From the NCBI GenBank assembly GCA_963709505.1, contig CAVPXC010000021.1:1-64000 (forward strand): a stretch of DNA of 64,000 nt, written 5' to 3'. The notes beneath the pieces are model-generated. The model was not told where the DNA came from, made no database searches, and worked only from the letters and a program-made list of their open reading frames with translations. The stretch comes from CAVPXC01 sp963709505. Its GTDB lineage: Bacteria > Chloroflexota > Anaerolineae > JAAEKA01. The number at the start of each line of letters is the position of its first letter. Position 1 is the first letter of the stretch. Positions 52,815 to 62,814 of this stretch are shown here, one piece after another. Made by a program: the position numbers and the translations under genes.

Positions 52815-55520
52815 TCACGGCCTCTGCGCCTCAACGACGACGCTCACGGGGCCGTAGAGGGTTGTGCCGCCGCCGAAATGTACAACCTCCAGCCAATACC
52901 AGTAGGTCTGGCCTACGGGAACTTCACGGTCGTCGTAGAGATAGGACGCGCCGGAAGGGCTGCCGGGCGACTGCGACGGCACGAAGGCGATCCGGTCCTC
53001 GGGGTTGGGCCGGTCGTCGTCAGCGCCTGGGTCGGAGCTGGCAGAGTTGCGGCGGTAGAGGTTGAACCCTACGTTGTCGATCTCGCTGACCGTCTCCCAG
53101 GATACCAGAACGTGGTCCGGTATAGCTTCAACCTCGAAACGCTCCAGTTCGACGGCCAGGGGTGCATAATCGCCCAGGCCAAAGGTCGAATAGGCGCTAA
53201 CAGCCGTGGCCTGCACCCAGCGGGCCTCGCCGTTGCCGCCGTAGCTGCCTGCCAGCGGACTATCCCAGCCTGTGCCGTTCCAATGCCAGGCTACCGGAGC
53301 CTGGTTACCGTTGGCCTCGGCCGTACGGTAGTAGAACCTGACGGTAGCAGGTTGCGGCGTGGCCGGAGTGATTGTGTAGCAACGCAACACGTCGCTAGGC
53401 CGGCCGCCGCTGCAAATCTGGTTGGCGGCGACCGTTACGGCGGTGGTACCCATGGCCGCCAGCGAGGTAATCTCGAGGCCGTCGAATTGGGTCTGATTGC
53501 CGGCGGCGTTGGTGATGTGCAGAAACTGGGTCGTCCCGGCAAGAACGTTCTTGATCTGGCGCAGGGACCCGTTGTTGGTCACCGTTCCACCGACGGTCAA
53601 GCTCTTGTCAACCAGGTCCAGGACAGCATCGGGGCCGATGATGAGATTGCCTGTGACCACCAGGTTGCCGTCGGAGATGACCACTGGGCCCGAACCACTG
53701 GTGCCGATTTGGAGATTGACCGGCTGGCTGCACGCGGCCATGGTGATGGTCTGGCCCGGGCTTCCAGTCAATACGACTGTTGCGCCCGCGGCGTCGAGTT
53801 GGCCTAAAACATCGATATTGCCCTGCACGGTGAGCCGGTTATTGACCAGGTTCAAGCGCGCGCCTGGCTCGACAACTAATCCCCGCACCGATTTGTCGGC
53901 CTCAATGCGGGGATACCGGCCGTTCGCAGGCAGCCGGACTTCCACGAACATGGTTGCATCGGGTACCAGGTTGCGGCTCCAGTTGGCGGGGTTGTTCCAG
54001 GCGTCGTCTACGGCGCCGGTCCACAGATTGACCTCGCGACACGCCGCGATTGCCGCGTCGAGCTGGATGCGTGGCCGGGTGTGGATGCCGCCAGACCGCT
54101 GATCAGCCACCCGCGCGCCGGTCTGCTGCAAGATAGCCTCGATCTGGTCCACGCCCAGCAGCGGACTGACGCTCTTGCACAGCGCAAAGGCCCCGGCGAC
54201 GTGCGGAGCAGCAAAGGAGGTGCCGCTGGCTGTGGCATATCCTCCGCCTACGGCTGACGAGGTAATCGATTGGGCGGGCGCCAGCAGGTCGACGAGCGTG
54301 TGAACGTTGTAGACGACCCGATCGGCGGGTGGATTATCCGAGTCGGTTACGCCACCCACGGCCACGGCGGTCGAGATACACGCTGGCGCGCTCAGCCCAT
54401 TGGTCGAGTTATTGTTGCCAGACGCCACCACCGTGGCGATGCCGGCCGAGCGAAGGTTGTCGATCGCGGCTTTGCGGCTGTCGCCATCGCAGGCCGTCGA
54501 ATACAGCAAGCTGCCCAGGCTCATATTGATCGAAGCGATTGGCTGCGCGGACCGCAGGGTGGTGTAGACGTAATCGAGGGCGCGAAGCTGGTCCGTGGTG
54601 AAGCTCAGAACACAGTACGGGGCACTGCCGCAATGGCCGGCGTCGTGGAATCGCGTATACACTTGGATGGCAACGATCTGAGCGCCACGCGCTACGCCGT
54701 CGAACCCGATCGGGTCATCGCCGCCTGCGGCGGTCCCGGCGACCAAGCTGCCATGTCCGCAAAGGCCAGTGGCGCCGTTCCAGCAGGCCGAATTAGACAA
54801 GTCCGCCTCGGCTGCGGCGAGGCCAAGCTGAGTAGCGGTGCCGTTCGGGCAGAGGCTCGTCTCGCCGCCAATACCGTTGGCGTTCGAGAAGCAGGCGCCG
54901 TCGACGATACGGCTGCCGAAGAAGAGGTGGTTGGTGTCGATGCCCGTGTCGAGCACAACCACCGCCTGGCCGGTCCCCTCGGCCCCGCTGGCCCAGACAG
55001 CCGGCAGGCCGATGTGGGTGGTGGAACTTGCCAAGGAGGGCTGCGCCGGCACATCCTCCTCGATGCTGGCCACCAGAGGCGATGCTGCCAACGCACGCAG
55101 CGTCTCGGTGTCGGCGCGCATCGCCAGGTAGGGTATGCTTTGGAAAACGGTGGTGACTTGAGTGCCGGCGTCGGATAGGCCATCGATCAGTTGATGGGTG
55201 GTAGCGGCGATGGCCGCGCGTTGCGCCGCAACTGCCGGAGCACTGAGTGTTCCTTCAGCCTGGAACCCGGCCGGCAGCGCGAGCCCGACGATGATCAGCA
55301 TGGTTCCATGTTGCTTTGCTTTGGCCAGCAACTCCTCAAACCCAGCCGGCTCAGCCGGCTGGGTTTGGCGTGCGGGTACACCGGTGATCTCCCGGACAGA
55401 GGCAGCGCCAAGAAAAGACGGTTCTGCTGCGGCAGGTGGCGCGGCAATGGCTACGACAAGCGCCGCAAGAAGAAGGCTGAGCCACCCACCCCGGCTCGAT
55501 CCGGCAGGTAAGGAACGCAT
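52815..55520 (-). CDS. Secreted subtilase (peptidase S8)
   Basis: Extracellular serine protease, about 901 aa from ATG 55520. Signal peptide WLSLLLAALVVAIAAPPAAA. An I9-like propeptide region (about 35-165) precedes the catalytic domain: Asp in VVVLDTGID (about 193), His in CGHGSLVAG (about 255) and Ser in GTSFAAPHVAG (about 435). The C-terminal half is β-rich (right-handed helix-like repeats such as LTVQGNIDVLGQLD), then a fibronectin-like domain (VLVSWETVSEIDNVGFNLYR). All three catalytic residues are present. Lies between membrane protein genes; role probably degradation of extracellular protein. Confidence 0.9.
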   Translation of the reverse strand: MRSLPAGSSRGGWLSLLLAALVVAIAAPPAAAEPSFLGAASVREITGVPARQTQPAEPAGFEELLAKAKQHGTMLIIVGLALPAGFQAEGTLSAPAVAAQRAAIAATTHQLIDGLSDAGTQVTTVFQSIPYLAMRADTETLRALAASPLVASIEEDVPAQPSLASSTTHIGLPAVWASGAEGTGQAVVVLDTGIDTNHLFFGSRIVDGACFSNANGIGGETSLCPNGTATQLGLAAAEADLSNSACWNGATGLCGHGSLVAGTAAGGDDPIGFDGVARGAQIVAIQVYTRFHDAGHCGSAPYCVLSFTTDQLRALDYVYTTLRSAQPIASINMSLGSLLYSTACDGDSRKAAIDNLRSAGIATVVASGNNNSTNGLSAPACISTAVAVGGVTDSDNPPADRVVYNVHTLVDLLAPAQSITSSAVGGGYATASGTSFAAPHVAGAFALCKSVSPLLGVDQIEAILQQTGARVADQRSGGIHTRPRIQLDAAIAACREVNLWTGAVDDAWNNPANWSRNLVPDATMFVEVRLPANGRYPRIEADKSVRGLVVEPGARLNLVNNRLTVQGNIDVLGQLDAAGATVVLTGSPGQTITMAACSQPVNLQIGTSGSGPVVISDGNLVVTGNLIIGPDAVLDLVDKSLTVGGTVTNNGSLRQIKNVLAGTTQFLHITNAAGNQTQFDGLEITSLAAMGTTAVTVAANQICSGGRPSDVLRCYTITPATPQPATVRFYYRTAEANGNQAPVAWHWNGTGWDSPLAGSYGGNGEARWVQATAVSAYSTFGLGDYAPLAVELERFEVEAIPDHVLVSWETVSEIDNVGFNLYRRNSASSDPGADDDRPNPEDRIAFVPSQSPGSPSGASYLYDDREVPVGQTYWYWLEVVHFGGGTTLYGPVSVVVEAQRP

Positions 55521-55785
55521 GAGGTTGAACTCCCGGCAAGCAATATGATAAGGTTGGCAACATCGGACTGGAAACTTTCTTTCCAAGCTCGGTTGCGTGT
55601 TTCATCATACGCTTGGGAGTCGCGCCAGGTCAATAGTACTTTTGTGCGATGAGGTACAAGCTTAACGTGGCTGTAACCGTCCAAAGACAGTGCTGCTTCC
55701 CGCCTATTTCATTATGCAACTATGGGAGAGACAATCGAAAGATGTCCGGACAGAGGAAGTAGACGAAAGGAATGTCCACGAACGA

Positions 55786-55822
55786 GAAAGGTCCAGTCTC
55801 CGAAGACCGGACCTTTCTTTTC
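55786..55822 (+). terminator. GGACCTTTC-family hairpin
   Basis: GAAAGGTCC-A-GTCT / AGAC-C-GGACCTTTC with CCGA loop (55786-55817), followed by TTTTC. Most diverged member of the family. Confidence 0.6.
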
Positions 55823-56020
55823 GTGCACGTTGAAGAGGGGTAGGAAGCCGGAGTGGATTTGGAGATAGCCCGGATAGAGCAGCGGCGCCCAGGCGAACAG
55901 CGAGAGCAAGAGCAGAACCAGCACGTAGGTGGCGCGGCGAGTAGCGCGATGGGCTGTGTCCCCAGAACCTGAGAATCAACGGACCGGCGTTCTCGCCGGC
56001 CTGTTGGGGTAGTCACGGTC
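55820..56020 (-). pseudogene. Truncated copy of PTPS-related gene 3 start
   Basis: Nearly identical to about 52545-52715, including upstream ATTATAGCA. It encodes RREERRSVDS-type start and LSLFAWAPLLYPGYLQIHSGFLP in two frames. A duplication or recombination remnant on the other side of the subtilase gene. Confidence 0.75.
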
Positions 56021-56210
56021 AACATGAATGCAATTATAGCATAAGCCTAGGAGGAGGCCAAAGCGGGGTAGTGTATCGAATTCGACTGAAATTGTCAGTG
56101 GGGCGGAATCCTGGTAGGGTAACTGTGCCAATACCTACCCAAAAGCAGACCGCCCCGCCATGGGAAGCGTCCGGCAGTACGGTTGGTGTCTGGCATCGAT
56201 TAGGTCTTCG
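56021..56210. repeat. Palindromic sequence GGGGCGG...CCGCCCC
   Basis: GGGGCGGAATCCTGGTAGGGT (about 56099-56119) is roughly complementary to ACCTACC...GACCGCCCCG (about 56134-56158). Could be a remnant end of an IS or another palindromic element; no gene seen. Confidence 0.4.
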
Positions 56211-59200
56211 CTATCGTTCAGTCGGCTTGGCGCCATAGTCGCCAAAGTAGCGAACCCTCTCATACATTCCGAGGAAGAGGCCGCCTTGAGTAAGGCTTTC
56301 AGCGCGCGCAAGCAAGTCCTCTATGCTTGTTACTTGCCACAGTCGCGCTGTGCCGTCGTCGCTCGCCGTCAGCATGAGCCTGTCATCCGGGCTAAATGCG
56401 ACCGACCTGACCGGACCCCCGTGACCCTGCCACTGACGCAGTTCCTGTCCTGTGGCGACATCCCACAGGCGCGCTGTATCGTCGAAACCTGCGGTCGCGA
56501 GTAATGTGCCGTCATGGTTGAAGGTTGCCATCCAAATCAAGCTGCTGTGTCCCTTGAATTGACGCAGTTCCTGTCCCGTTGCGACATCCCACAGCCGAGC
56601 GATTCCATCCCGACCAGCGGTCGCAATTTGCCTACCATCCGGACTAAAAGATGCTGTTAGGACTCCTTTCTTCTGTTGGGGCAACCGACGCACTTCCTGT
56701 CCCGTTGCGGCATCCCATAGTCGTGCCGTACCGTCTTCACTTGCCGTAGCCACCAGTTTGCTATCCGGACTGAAAGTAGCGGTCCCAACAACGTCTGTGT
56801 GGCCTTGTAACTGCCTCACCTCCGCCCCCATCGTCGCATCCCATATCCTAACGACAAAATCCGACGTCTCAAATGTTGCTCCCAGCTTGCCGTCCGGACT
56901 CAGGGTAATTTCTCCACCCGCGAGCCCAGGCCACGTCCGTATTTCTTCCCCTGTGGTTGCGTCCCACCAGCGCAAAGTATCGTCCTCGGAGCCGCTTGCC
57001 ACCACAAACCTGCCATCAGGGCTAAACGTGGCTTGAAAAAAGTTGATACCACTTGGCCCTCGTAGTCCAAGCACCTTCGCCCCTGTAACGACGTCCCAAA
57101 GAACGACCTCATCACTGGTAGTGGTCAACACCAGTCGACCGTCTGGACTGAAGATGGCCTTGCCCCGAATCCTATCATTCGTGTTACCCAATAGCCACGT
57201 GTTCGGATGTCCAATCACATCCCAAACCCGGATGATACCATCCTGATCTGCTGTCACTATCAACTTCCCGTCCGGGCTGAAAACAGCCGAAGCCAGTGCG
57301 CCTGTATGTTGTTCCAGACGACGGATTTCCGTGCCGGTCGATAGATCCCATAGCCGGGCGGTCTCGTCACTGCCGGCCGTTACCAAACGCGAGCCGTCAG
57401 GGCTGAACTCGGCCCATGCGACCTCGCCGAGATGGCCTTTGAACTGGCGCACTTCCTTTCCACTGGCCGTGTCCCACACCCGAGTTGTGCCGTCGGTCCC
57501 GGCTGTCGCCAGCAATTTGCCGTCAGGGCTAAAAGCAGCCGACCGAACCGGACCTGTATGGCCCTTGAATTGTCCCACCTCTCTGCTGTTAGAAAGCTCC
57601 CACAATCGAGCTGTGCCATCATCGGAGGCCGTGGCCACCAGTTGGCTGTCCGGACTGAAGTCGACCGACCTTATCGTGCCCGTGTGGCCCTTGAACACGC
57701 GCACCTGCTGTGCGGTGGTCGCTTCCCAAAGCCTCACGGTCGAGTCCTGACTTCCCGTGGCCACCAGCCTTCCGTCTGGGCTGAAGGTGACGGCAGTCAC
57801 CGGACTCGCGTGACCTGTGAATCGGCGCAGCTCGACGCCTGTCATCGCGTCCCACAGGCGGGTGGAACCGTCTTCAACCGCCATTACCACAAAACGGCCG
57901 TCTGGGCTGAAAGTAGCCGAGTTAACCTTCCCCATGTCCCCTTGTAGTTGACGCGCTTTTTCGCCTGTAGCTACGTCCCACAGCCAGATTGCATTGCCTG
58001 GGCCGCCGGCAAGCACCCATTTGCCATCGGGGGCTCATAGCAGCAGTATCCACAGACTGTGAGTCGCCGCCCACCTCCATCATCAACACTGGCGCAGCAT
58101 TCACTGCTTCGCTCAAGGCTGCTGCGGCATCGGCAGTGACCTCCTTGTCTGGTCCCCAAGTCGTGAGCACAGCCTCTCGGGCCAGGATCAAGGGCAAACT
58201 GACCGACGGGTCATCATTGCGAGTCAGCGCGGCCACGGCTGCCATGGATAGCTCGCCAGCCCGAGCGCGGCGAGTCAGATGCCCAGCCCGGCGAACTTGG
58301 ATAAAGGCGAAGCCGGCAGCTAGGATGGCCACGACGGCCACCGTTATGGCGCCAATGGCGAGGTTGCGGATGCGCCGGCTCTGGCGTTGTTCGCGCACTG
58401 CAATCTCATGCATTTCCTGACACCGGGTAAGAAACGCGCGCTCGTAAGTCCCGACTTGAGTCACATGTACTCTCGCCCATACCTCAGCCTGGCTCAGCTC
58501 ATCTCCGGTCAGCAACAGACCGTCAGGCCGGCCCTGAGCTTGCCAAAGACTGGCCTGGCGCTGCAATGTGCTCAGGTGTTCGGGAAACCAGGCCGCGTTA
58601 CTCGCCCGAATCGGCTTCACGAACCGGTCGTGCACCAGCTCGATCCACGTATCTCCGCCTCGCGCCTCGGCCCGCACCAGGAAGCGGCGCTGCAAGGCGC
58701 GTACTATGCCGTTGGGCAGGCCGCTGGTCTCAGTCTCGCCCTGGTGCACCAGGCCTCGCGTGCCCGCCTCGGTGATCAGCTCCGCGTCGAACCAAGTGCG
58801 CAGTTGCCGCTCGTTTACCCTCGCGGCCGACTGATCGGCCAGCGCGGCCGTCAGCGTCTCTTCGTAGAACTGCGTCAGCGCCTGATCGACGTCGCCGGCG
58901 GCGGCCAGGTCGGTGAGGGTGATTTCGGGGGTGGGTTGGTGGGACTGGTTCGACTGGTTGGACTGATTGGAGTTTTCGGATTGGTCAATACCTTCAGTTA
59001 CTCCAGCTTCCCCAGTTCCTCTTCCCAGATTTTCCCATAGCTGGTAGCACACTACCTGCAATTGCACCGGCTCCACGTACTGGCCAGCGATGGTCTTTTC
59101 GTGGCCAGGGACGCGCACCTGACATAAGTTGTCGGCCAACTGCTCGGCCACGCCGTCGCCAAAGGGCCGGCCGCCGAGCTCAGCCGGCTTGCGGATGGCG

Positions 59201-59925
59201 TCCAGTGCGGCGACCACGCCCATGCGCTCCATGTAGAAGCGGGCGCGCAACCGGTTGAAGACCAGCGGCGCGTAGGGATCGAGCGCGGCCACGTAGTCCT
59301 CGCGCAGGCTCAGTACCATCCACAGGTTGGGATTGACCTGCAAGGCCGCGTCGAGTTGGCGGAAAAAATCCTCTCGCTCGCGCCAGTGATCGGGGTGGCC
59401 GGTGATGATCTCCTCGAATTGATCAATGACCAGGGCGAAGCGGGGGGCCGGCCCGGCGACTTCAGTCGGGGTAGCCTCTTCCTCCGCTAGCCCGTCTGCG
59501 GCCGCCGGGTCGTAGCGCCACACCAGGCCATCGTCGGTCACCAGGTGCTCCAGGAAGTCGCTCAGGTTCAGGTGCGCCCACTGCGCCGGGCTGCCGCCGC
59601 CCTGGTCCAGGCTGGACATCAGGTTGAAGAGAAAGATGTTGTCAACCTGCTCCACACCAGACGGAAGCTGGCCCGCGACGCGGCCCACGGGCAGCACGCT
59701 GAACCTTTCCTCCTCCCGCAAGCGCGGGATCAGGCGGGCGTTGATAAGCGAGCTTTTGCCCGCGCCCGATTGGGCGTAGAAAAGCAGCAGTCGCTCGGAG
59801 ATGACGCGGGCCAGCAGGCTGGCTGCCTCAGCCTCGCGTCCAAAGAAGCGCTTGCGGTCGGCGTAGTCGAAGGTGCGCGGGCCGACGTAGGGATTGGTCA
59901 CGGTGTCGCTGGTGGGCTGGATCAT
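56211..59925 (-). CDS. nSTAND ATPase with 14 WD40 repeats, frameshifted as sequenced
   Basis: About 1238 aa if read as one. The N-terminal nSTAND1-type NTPase starts NPYVGPRTFDYADRKRFFGRE. Walker A SGAGKSSLINARLIP (about 53-67) and Walker B FALVIDQFEEI (about 162) are intact. A helical arm and one membrane helix (LAIGAITVAVVAILAAGFAF, about 550) follow. The C-terminal WD40 repeats number 14 (FSPDG...W/LWD motif), that is, two seven-bladed propellers. The frame shifts at a five-G run (58029-58033). A low-complexity ENSNQSNQSNQSHQ tract lies near 305. It would sense a trigger through the propellers and switch by ATP; part of the SIR2/CYTH cassette, 12 bases after SIR2-B. Confidence 0.85.
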
Positions 59926-59937
59926 GGCGGTTCCTCG

Positions 59938-60939
59938 TTATGGCCGGGGCAATCCCTGGGCATAGTGGCCCAAATCGCTCCAGACCACCTCGAAGCGCGC
60001 CTCGCGCTGCAGGTAGTCGTGCAGGTAGGTCCGTTCGGCCTCGCTGGGCGGCAGCTGTACGCAGATGCCGCGCTGCTCAGCCCGGGCATCATCCGACTTG
60101 ATGAGGCCTGCATACAGGGCGCGAAAGGCCCAGCTGTTGAGGCTGAAGCCCAGCACCAGCAGGTCGCCACTGAGGGCTTTGCGCACCTGGGCTGGCACGC
60201 TGTCGCGCTTGTCGTCCCCGCGGCCCAGATTCACGTCCACCAGGAACTCCAGGTAGTCGTCCTCGGTCAGCACGAGCGACTTGGGGTAGCTCTCCAACCC
60301 AAACAGGTGACAAACCAGCGGCCGCAGTGCATCGGGTTGATGCAGCTCGGCGGCGCGCGGGTCGATGAGGTCGCGCAGGTCCTGCCGCCAGCGGATCACC
60401 GTGCTGAACGGGGTCTTGCCGGCCTTGACCAGCGCCGCCTCGAGAAAGGTGTAAGGGCTGGTGGTCAGAAGCACGCGAAAGGGCAGGTTGGCCAGCACTT
60501 GCAGCGGGTCCTCTTGGCCGCGGTCGAAACTCGGGTAGCCCAACAGCCGGGCGAACTCGCTCACGGTCTTGGTATGGAACTGCGCCTCCGCCTCTGCCAG
60601 CACATCGGCGTCGATACCGTGCTGCTCGGCCTGGGCATAGATGAAGTTCTTGACGAAATCGAAGTAGTCGGCGCGCAGGTCGTTGTGGTCAAAGTTGCCG
60701 CCCGCCTGCAGCGCCTTCGTCTGGCGGTTCAGCTTACAGTACTTGGCGACGCGCGGCAGGTTGTCCCGGTCGTCCAGCGGGTAGCCGCTGTACTCGGCAT
60801 ATGCCTCCGTCAGTGAAGGATGGCCCTCCAGGACCAAGTCGAAGATCGCCTCGTCGCTGAGGATAGGCACGGCCAGTCCGCTCTTGATGCTCTCCATCAG
60901 ACCGGGCCGGGTTTGTCGCTGCTGGCGTAAGTCTCTCAT
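59938..60939 (-). CDS. SIR2-like protein B
   Basis: 333-aa protein of the SIR2-like (SIR2_2) family. Core features: FRVLLTTSPYTFLEAAL (about 148), VCHLFGLESYPKSLVLTEDDYLEFL (about 212), LLVLGFSLNSWAFRALY (about 260). The N-terminal NAD-binding GAG motif is degenerate: VPILSDEAIFD (24-34) has no Gly-x-Gly. So it may bind but not hydrolyse NAD, or act as a scaffold. Its ATG overlaps the stop of an FGE remnant (ATGA) and it ends 12 bases before the nSTAND gene, so the two are one operon. Confidence 0.8.
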   Translation of the reverse strand: MRDLRQQRQTRPGLMESIKSGLAVPILSDEAIFDLVLEGHPSLTEAYAEYSGYPLDDRDNLPRVAKYCKLNRQTKALQAGGNFDHNDLRADYFDFVKNFIYAQAEQHGIDADVLAEAEAQFHTKTVSEFARLLGYPSFDRGQEDPLQVLANLPFRVLLTTSPYTFLEAALVKAGKTPFSTVIRWRQDLRDLIDPRAAELHQPDALRPLVCHLFGLESYPKSLVLTEDDYLEFLVDVNLGRGDDKRDSVPAQVRKALSGDLLVLGFSLNSWAFRALYAGLIKSDDARAEQRGICVQLPPSEAERTYLHDYLQREARFEVVWSDLGHYAQGLPRP

Positions 60940-61070
60940 GCTGGCTCCTTGATGCAGTAAGCGACGCGAAAGCCGCGCCAGCCGATCTTGCTGTCGGACC
61001 GAGATGCACCATTTGTAGCGGTTGCCCTGCGCGACGATGGCCTCAGGCCCGGTTGGATGCGAAGCTCGAA
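60936..61070 (-). pseudogene. C-terminal remnant of an FGE-sulfatase-domain protein
   Basis: The minus-strand phrases TGPEAIVAQGNRYKWCISV and, one frame over, DSKIGWRGFRVAYCIKEPA* match the end of formylglycine-generating-enzyme/sulfatase-modifying domains. The stop TGA overlaps the SIR2-B ATG. The rest of the domain is missing. FGE-type domains are frequent partners of nSTAND proteins. Confidence 0.6.
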
Positions 61071-61371
61071 GGTTTCAAAGACCATAAGCACCCTGGTAGT
61101 CTTAATGAACCGGCAAGCCTTTACAATGGCCCGTATTTTATCTGTTCACACGGATTATGCAAGCACAGTCACCACAAGCGGGTTGAAACGAATCTCATAT
61201 CCGGAGTATTTGTTCCCAGGTTGGCAGGGGGCGCAGTCGCGACCCAAATCAAGGCATTGCGGTCTTATCCGCATCTTTGCGATACGGCATAATCTCAACT
61301 GCGATCACATCTTCACTCGTTAAGGTGATCGACATACTGGTTTGTAGCCTTGAGCAAGGAGTTGTCTGACG
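61071..61371. other. Intergenic region, no gene seen
   Basis: AT-richer than its surroundings. A short minus-strand frame (SMSITLTSEDVIAVEIMPYR) begins near 61335 but stops after 28 codons. No RNA gene recognised. Confidence 0.35.
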
Positions 61372-61405
61372 ATGCCTGAGGTATCTCGCTTCTATGGTAT
61401 CATCA
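61372..61405 (+). pseudogene. N-terminal stub of DUF4160
   Basis: MPEVSRFYGIII is the typical start of DUF4160 proteins, but the sequence diverges after 12 codons and runs in frame into the DUF2442 gene. DUF4160 and DUF2442 genes usually form a toxin-antitoxin-like pair; the first member was lost by deletion. Confidence 0.5.
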
Positions 61406-61434
61406 TCACAGGGCCTGGATTGAAGGGCGTGAGC

Positions 61435-61767
61435 ATGAACAAGCGGTTTCATGAATTCCAGTTTCGTGACGTAGTAGATCTAATTTTCGGCAGGGACTAT
61501 GTGCTGACCGTGCGCTTCGGCGATGGCGTCGAACGCAACATCGATTTCGAGCCGATCTTGCTCGGCCCGCTCTTTGGCCCGCTGCGCGATCTGCACTTTT
61601 TCAGGCAGGCCAGAGTAGATCACGACTTGGGCACGATCGTCTGGCCGACCGGCGCGGACATCGATCCGGGTGTGTTGTACGATTGGCCTGAACATGTCGA
61701 TGCCATCGTCCAGCGGCGCAAGCAACGCTTTGCGGTGGAGACACCGGTTCTTGTGGGCGTGAGTTAG
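61435..61767 (+). CDS. DUF2442 protein
   Basis: 110 aa from ATG 61435. RDVVDLIFGRDYVLTVRFGDGVERNIDFEP followed by GPLFGPLRDLHFFRQARVD and IVWPTGADIDPGVLYD is the DUF2442 signature. These small proteins often form toxin-antitoxin-like pairs with DUF4160, here reduced to a stub. The only plus-strand gene in the cassette region. Confidence 0.85.
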   Translation: MNKRFHEFQFRDVVDLIFGRDYVLTVRFGDGVERNIDFEPILLGPLFGPLRDLHFFRQARVDHDLGTIVWPTGADIDPGVLYDWPEHVDAIVQRRKQRFAVETPVLVGVS

Positions 61768-61944
61768 TAAAGTTGCCCCGCCCCAACCGTGGGAACGGCA
61801 GGGAACGGGGCGGTTCTCAGAGTCATTATCGTTGCGAACTGCGCAGCGCACATTGGACGTTTCATTGTTGAACGACCCGCCACACAGCACCCGGCGGGCA
61901 GGCGCAAGGCCGTGCCCCTACCCTGGATCATTGAGAGGATACGT

Positions 61945-62814
61945 TCAAAGGACTTCAAAGACATACGCTGTCTTGGTTGACCCGAACTGGGCTAGCCAGC
62001 CGGCCTGGTTCTGCACGTCGCGGAACAGGCGGTTGGCGCCGGCGACGACGGTGGGCGGGAATCGCTCCAGGCGCTCGTCGTCCTTCTGGCCGGCAGCATC
62101 GAAGCCGAAGGAAAACTCGGTCACCAGAGGATAGTCGTTCTCGTCGGGCCGCAGGTACCAATGGCTGAGCGCGACCTTGACGACGAACTCGGGCATTCCA
62201 CCGGCGGCGCGTACGGCCGGCATCTTGTCAAGCTTGAGCTTGCCGACATAGTGCAGCACCTCGTGGGCCTGAAAGCCATTGACCGCCGTGATCGGAGTTG
62301 CCTGCGGAATGTCGTAGCCCTTCAGACCGGGGAACAGAGCGTTTAGATCCGCGACGGTGGCGAGAGGCGGCAGCCCTTTGGCCTTAAATGAGACGGAGTA
62401 GGCGAACTTGCTGGAGAAGGGCGGGACGACATCCTCTTCGAACTTGACGTCTTCGTCATCGACCTCCTGAGAGCAGCTTATGTCGCTGCCGGCGGCGGTG
62501 TAACGGTCGGGCGCGCGGAACTTGAGCGTCACTTTGTAGCGCTTCTTGGCCTCCGGCTCCTCGCGTACACGCAGAGTGATATTGGCGCGCTGCAGCTCGT
62601 AGCCAGGCGTGTCGAGATACCAGGTCGTGCGCACTTTCTCGGCGTTCTTGTCGGGATCGGCGTGATCAGGGATGACCTCGTTGCCCTGGTTTTCCGTCAG
62701 GAAAGCCAGCAGCTTCCAGAACAGGCTGGCCCCGGCACGGCGGTCACGGAAGCGCTCGGTGTTGAGCATGAGTTTGTATTCGCGTGAGGTGATCGGGCGG
62801 TTGGTGGGGGTCAT
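61945..62814 (-). CDS. CYTH-like (triphosphate tunnel) protein
   Basis: 289 aa from ATG 62814. The N-terminus SREYKLMLN resembles the ExExK entry strand of CYTH/TTM enzymes, but the first Glu is Ser. Further matching features are ITLRVREE (about 77), YKVTLKFRAPD (about 92) and later YVGKLKLDKM, EFVVKVALSHWY and VTEFSFGFD, giving alternating charged β-strands as in a tunnel barrel. CYTH proteins bind triphosphates. The reaction here cannot be assigned. Coupled by ATGA overlap to a short leader ORF. Confidence 0.5.
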   Translation of the reverse strand: MTPTNRPITSREYKLMLNTERFRDRRAGASLFWKLLAFLTENQGNEVIPDHADPDKNAEKVRTTWYLDTPGYELQRANITLRVREEPEAKKRYKVTLKFRAPDRYTAAGSDISCSQEVDDEDVKFEEDVVPPFSSKFAYSVSFKAKGLPPLATVADLNALFPGLKGYDIPQATPITAVNGFQAHEVLHYVGKLKLDKMPAVRAAGGMPEFVVKVALSHWYLRPDENDYPLVTEFSFGFDAAGQKDDERLERFPPTVVAGANRLFRDVQNQAGWLAQFGSTKTAYVFEVL

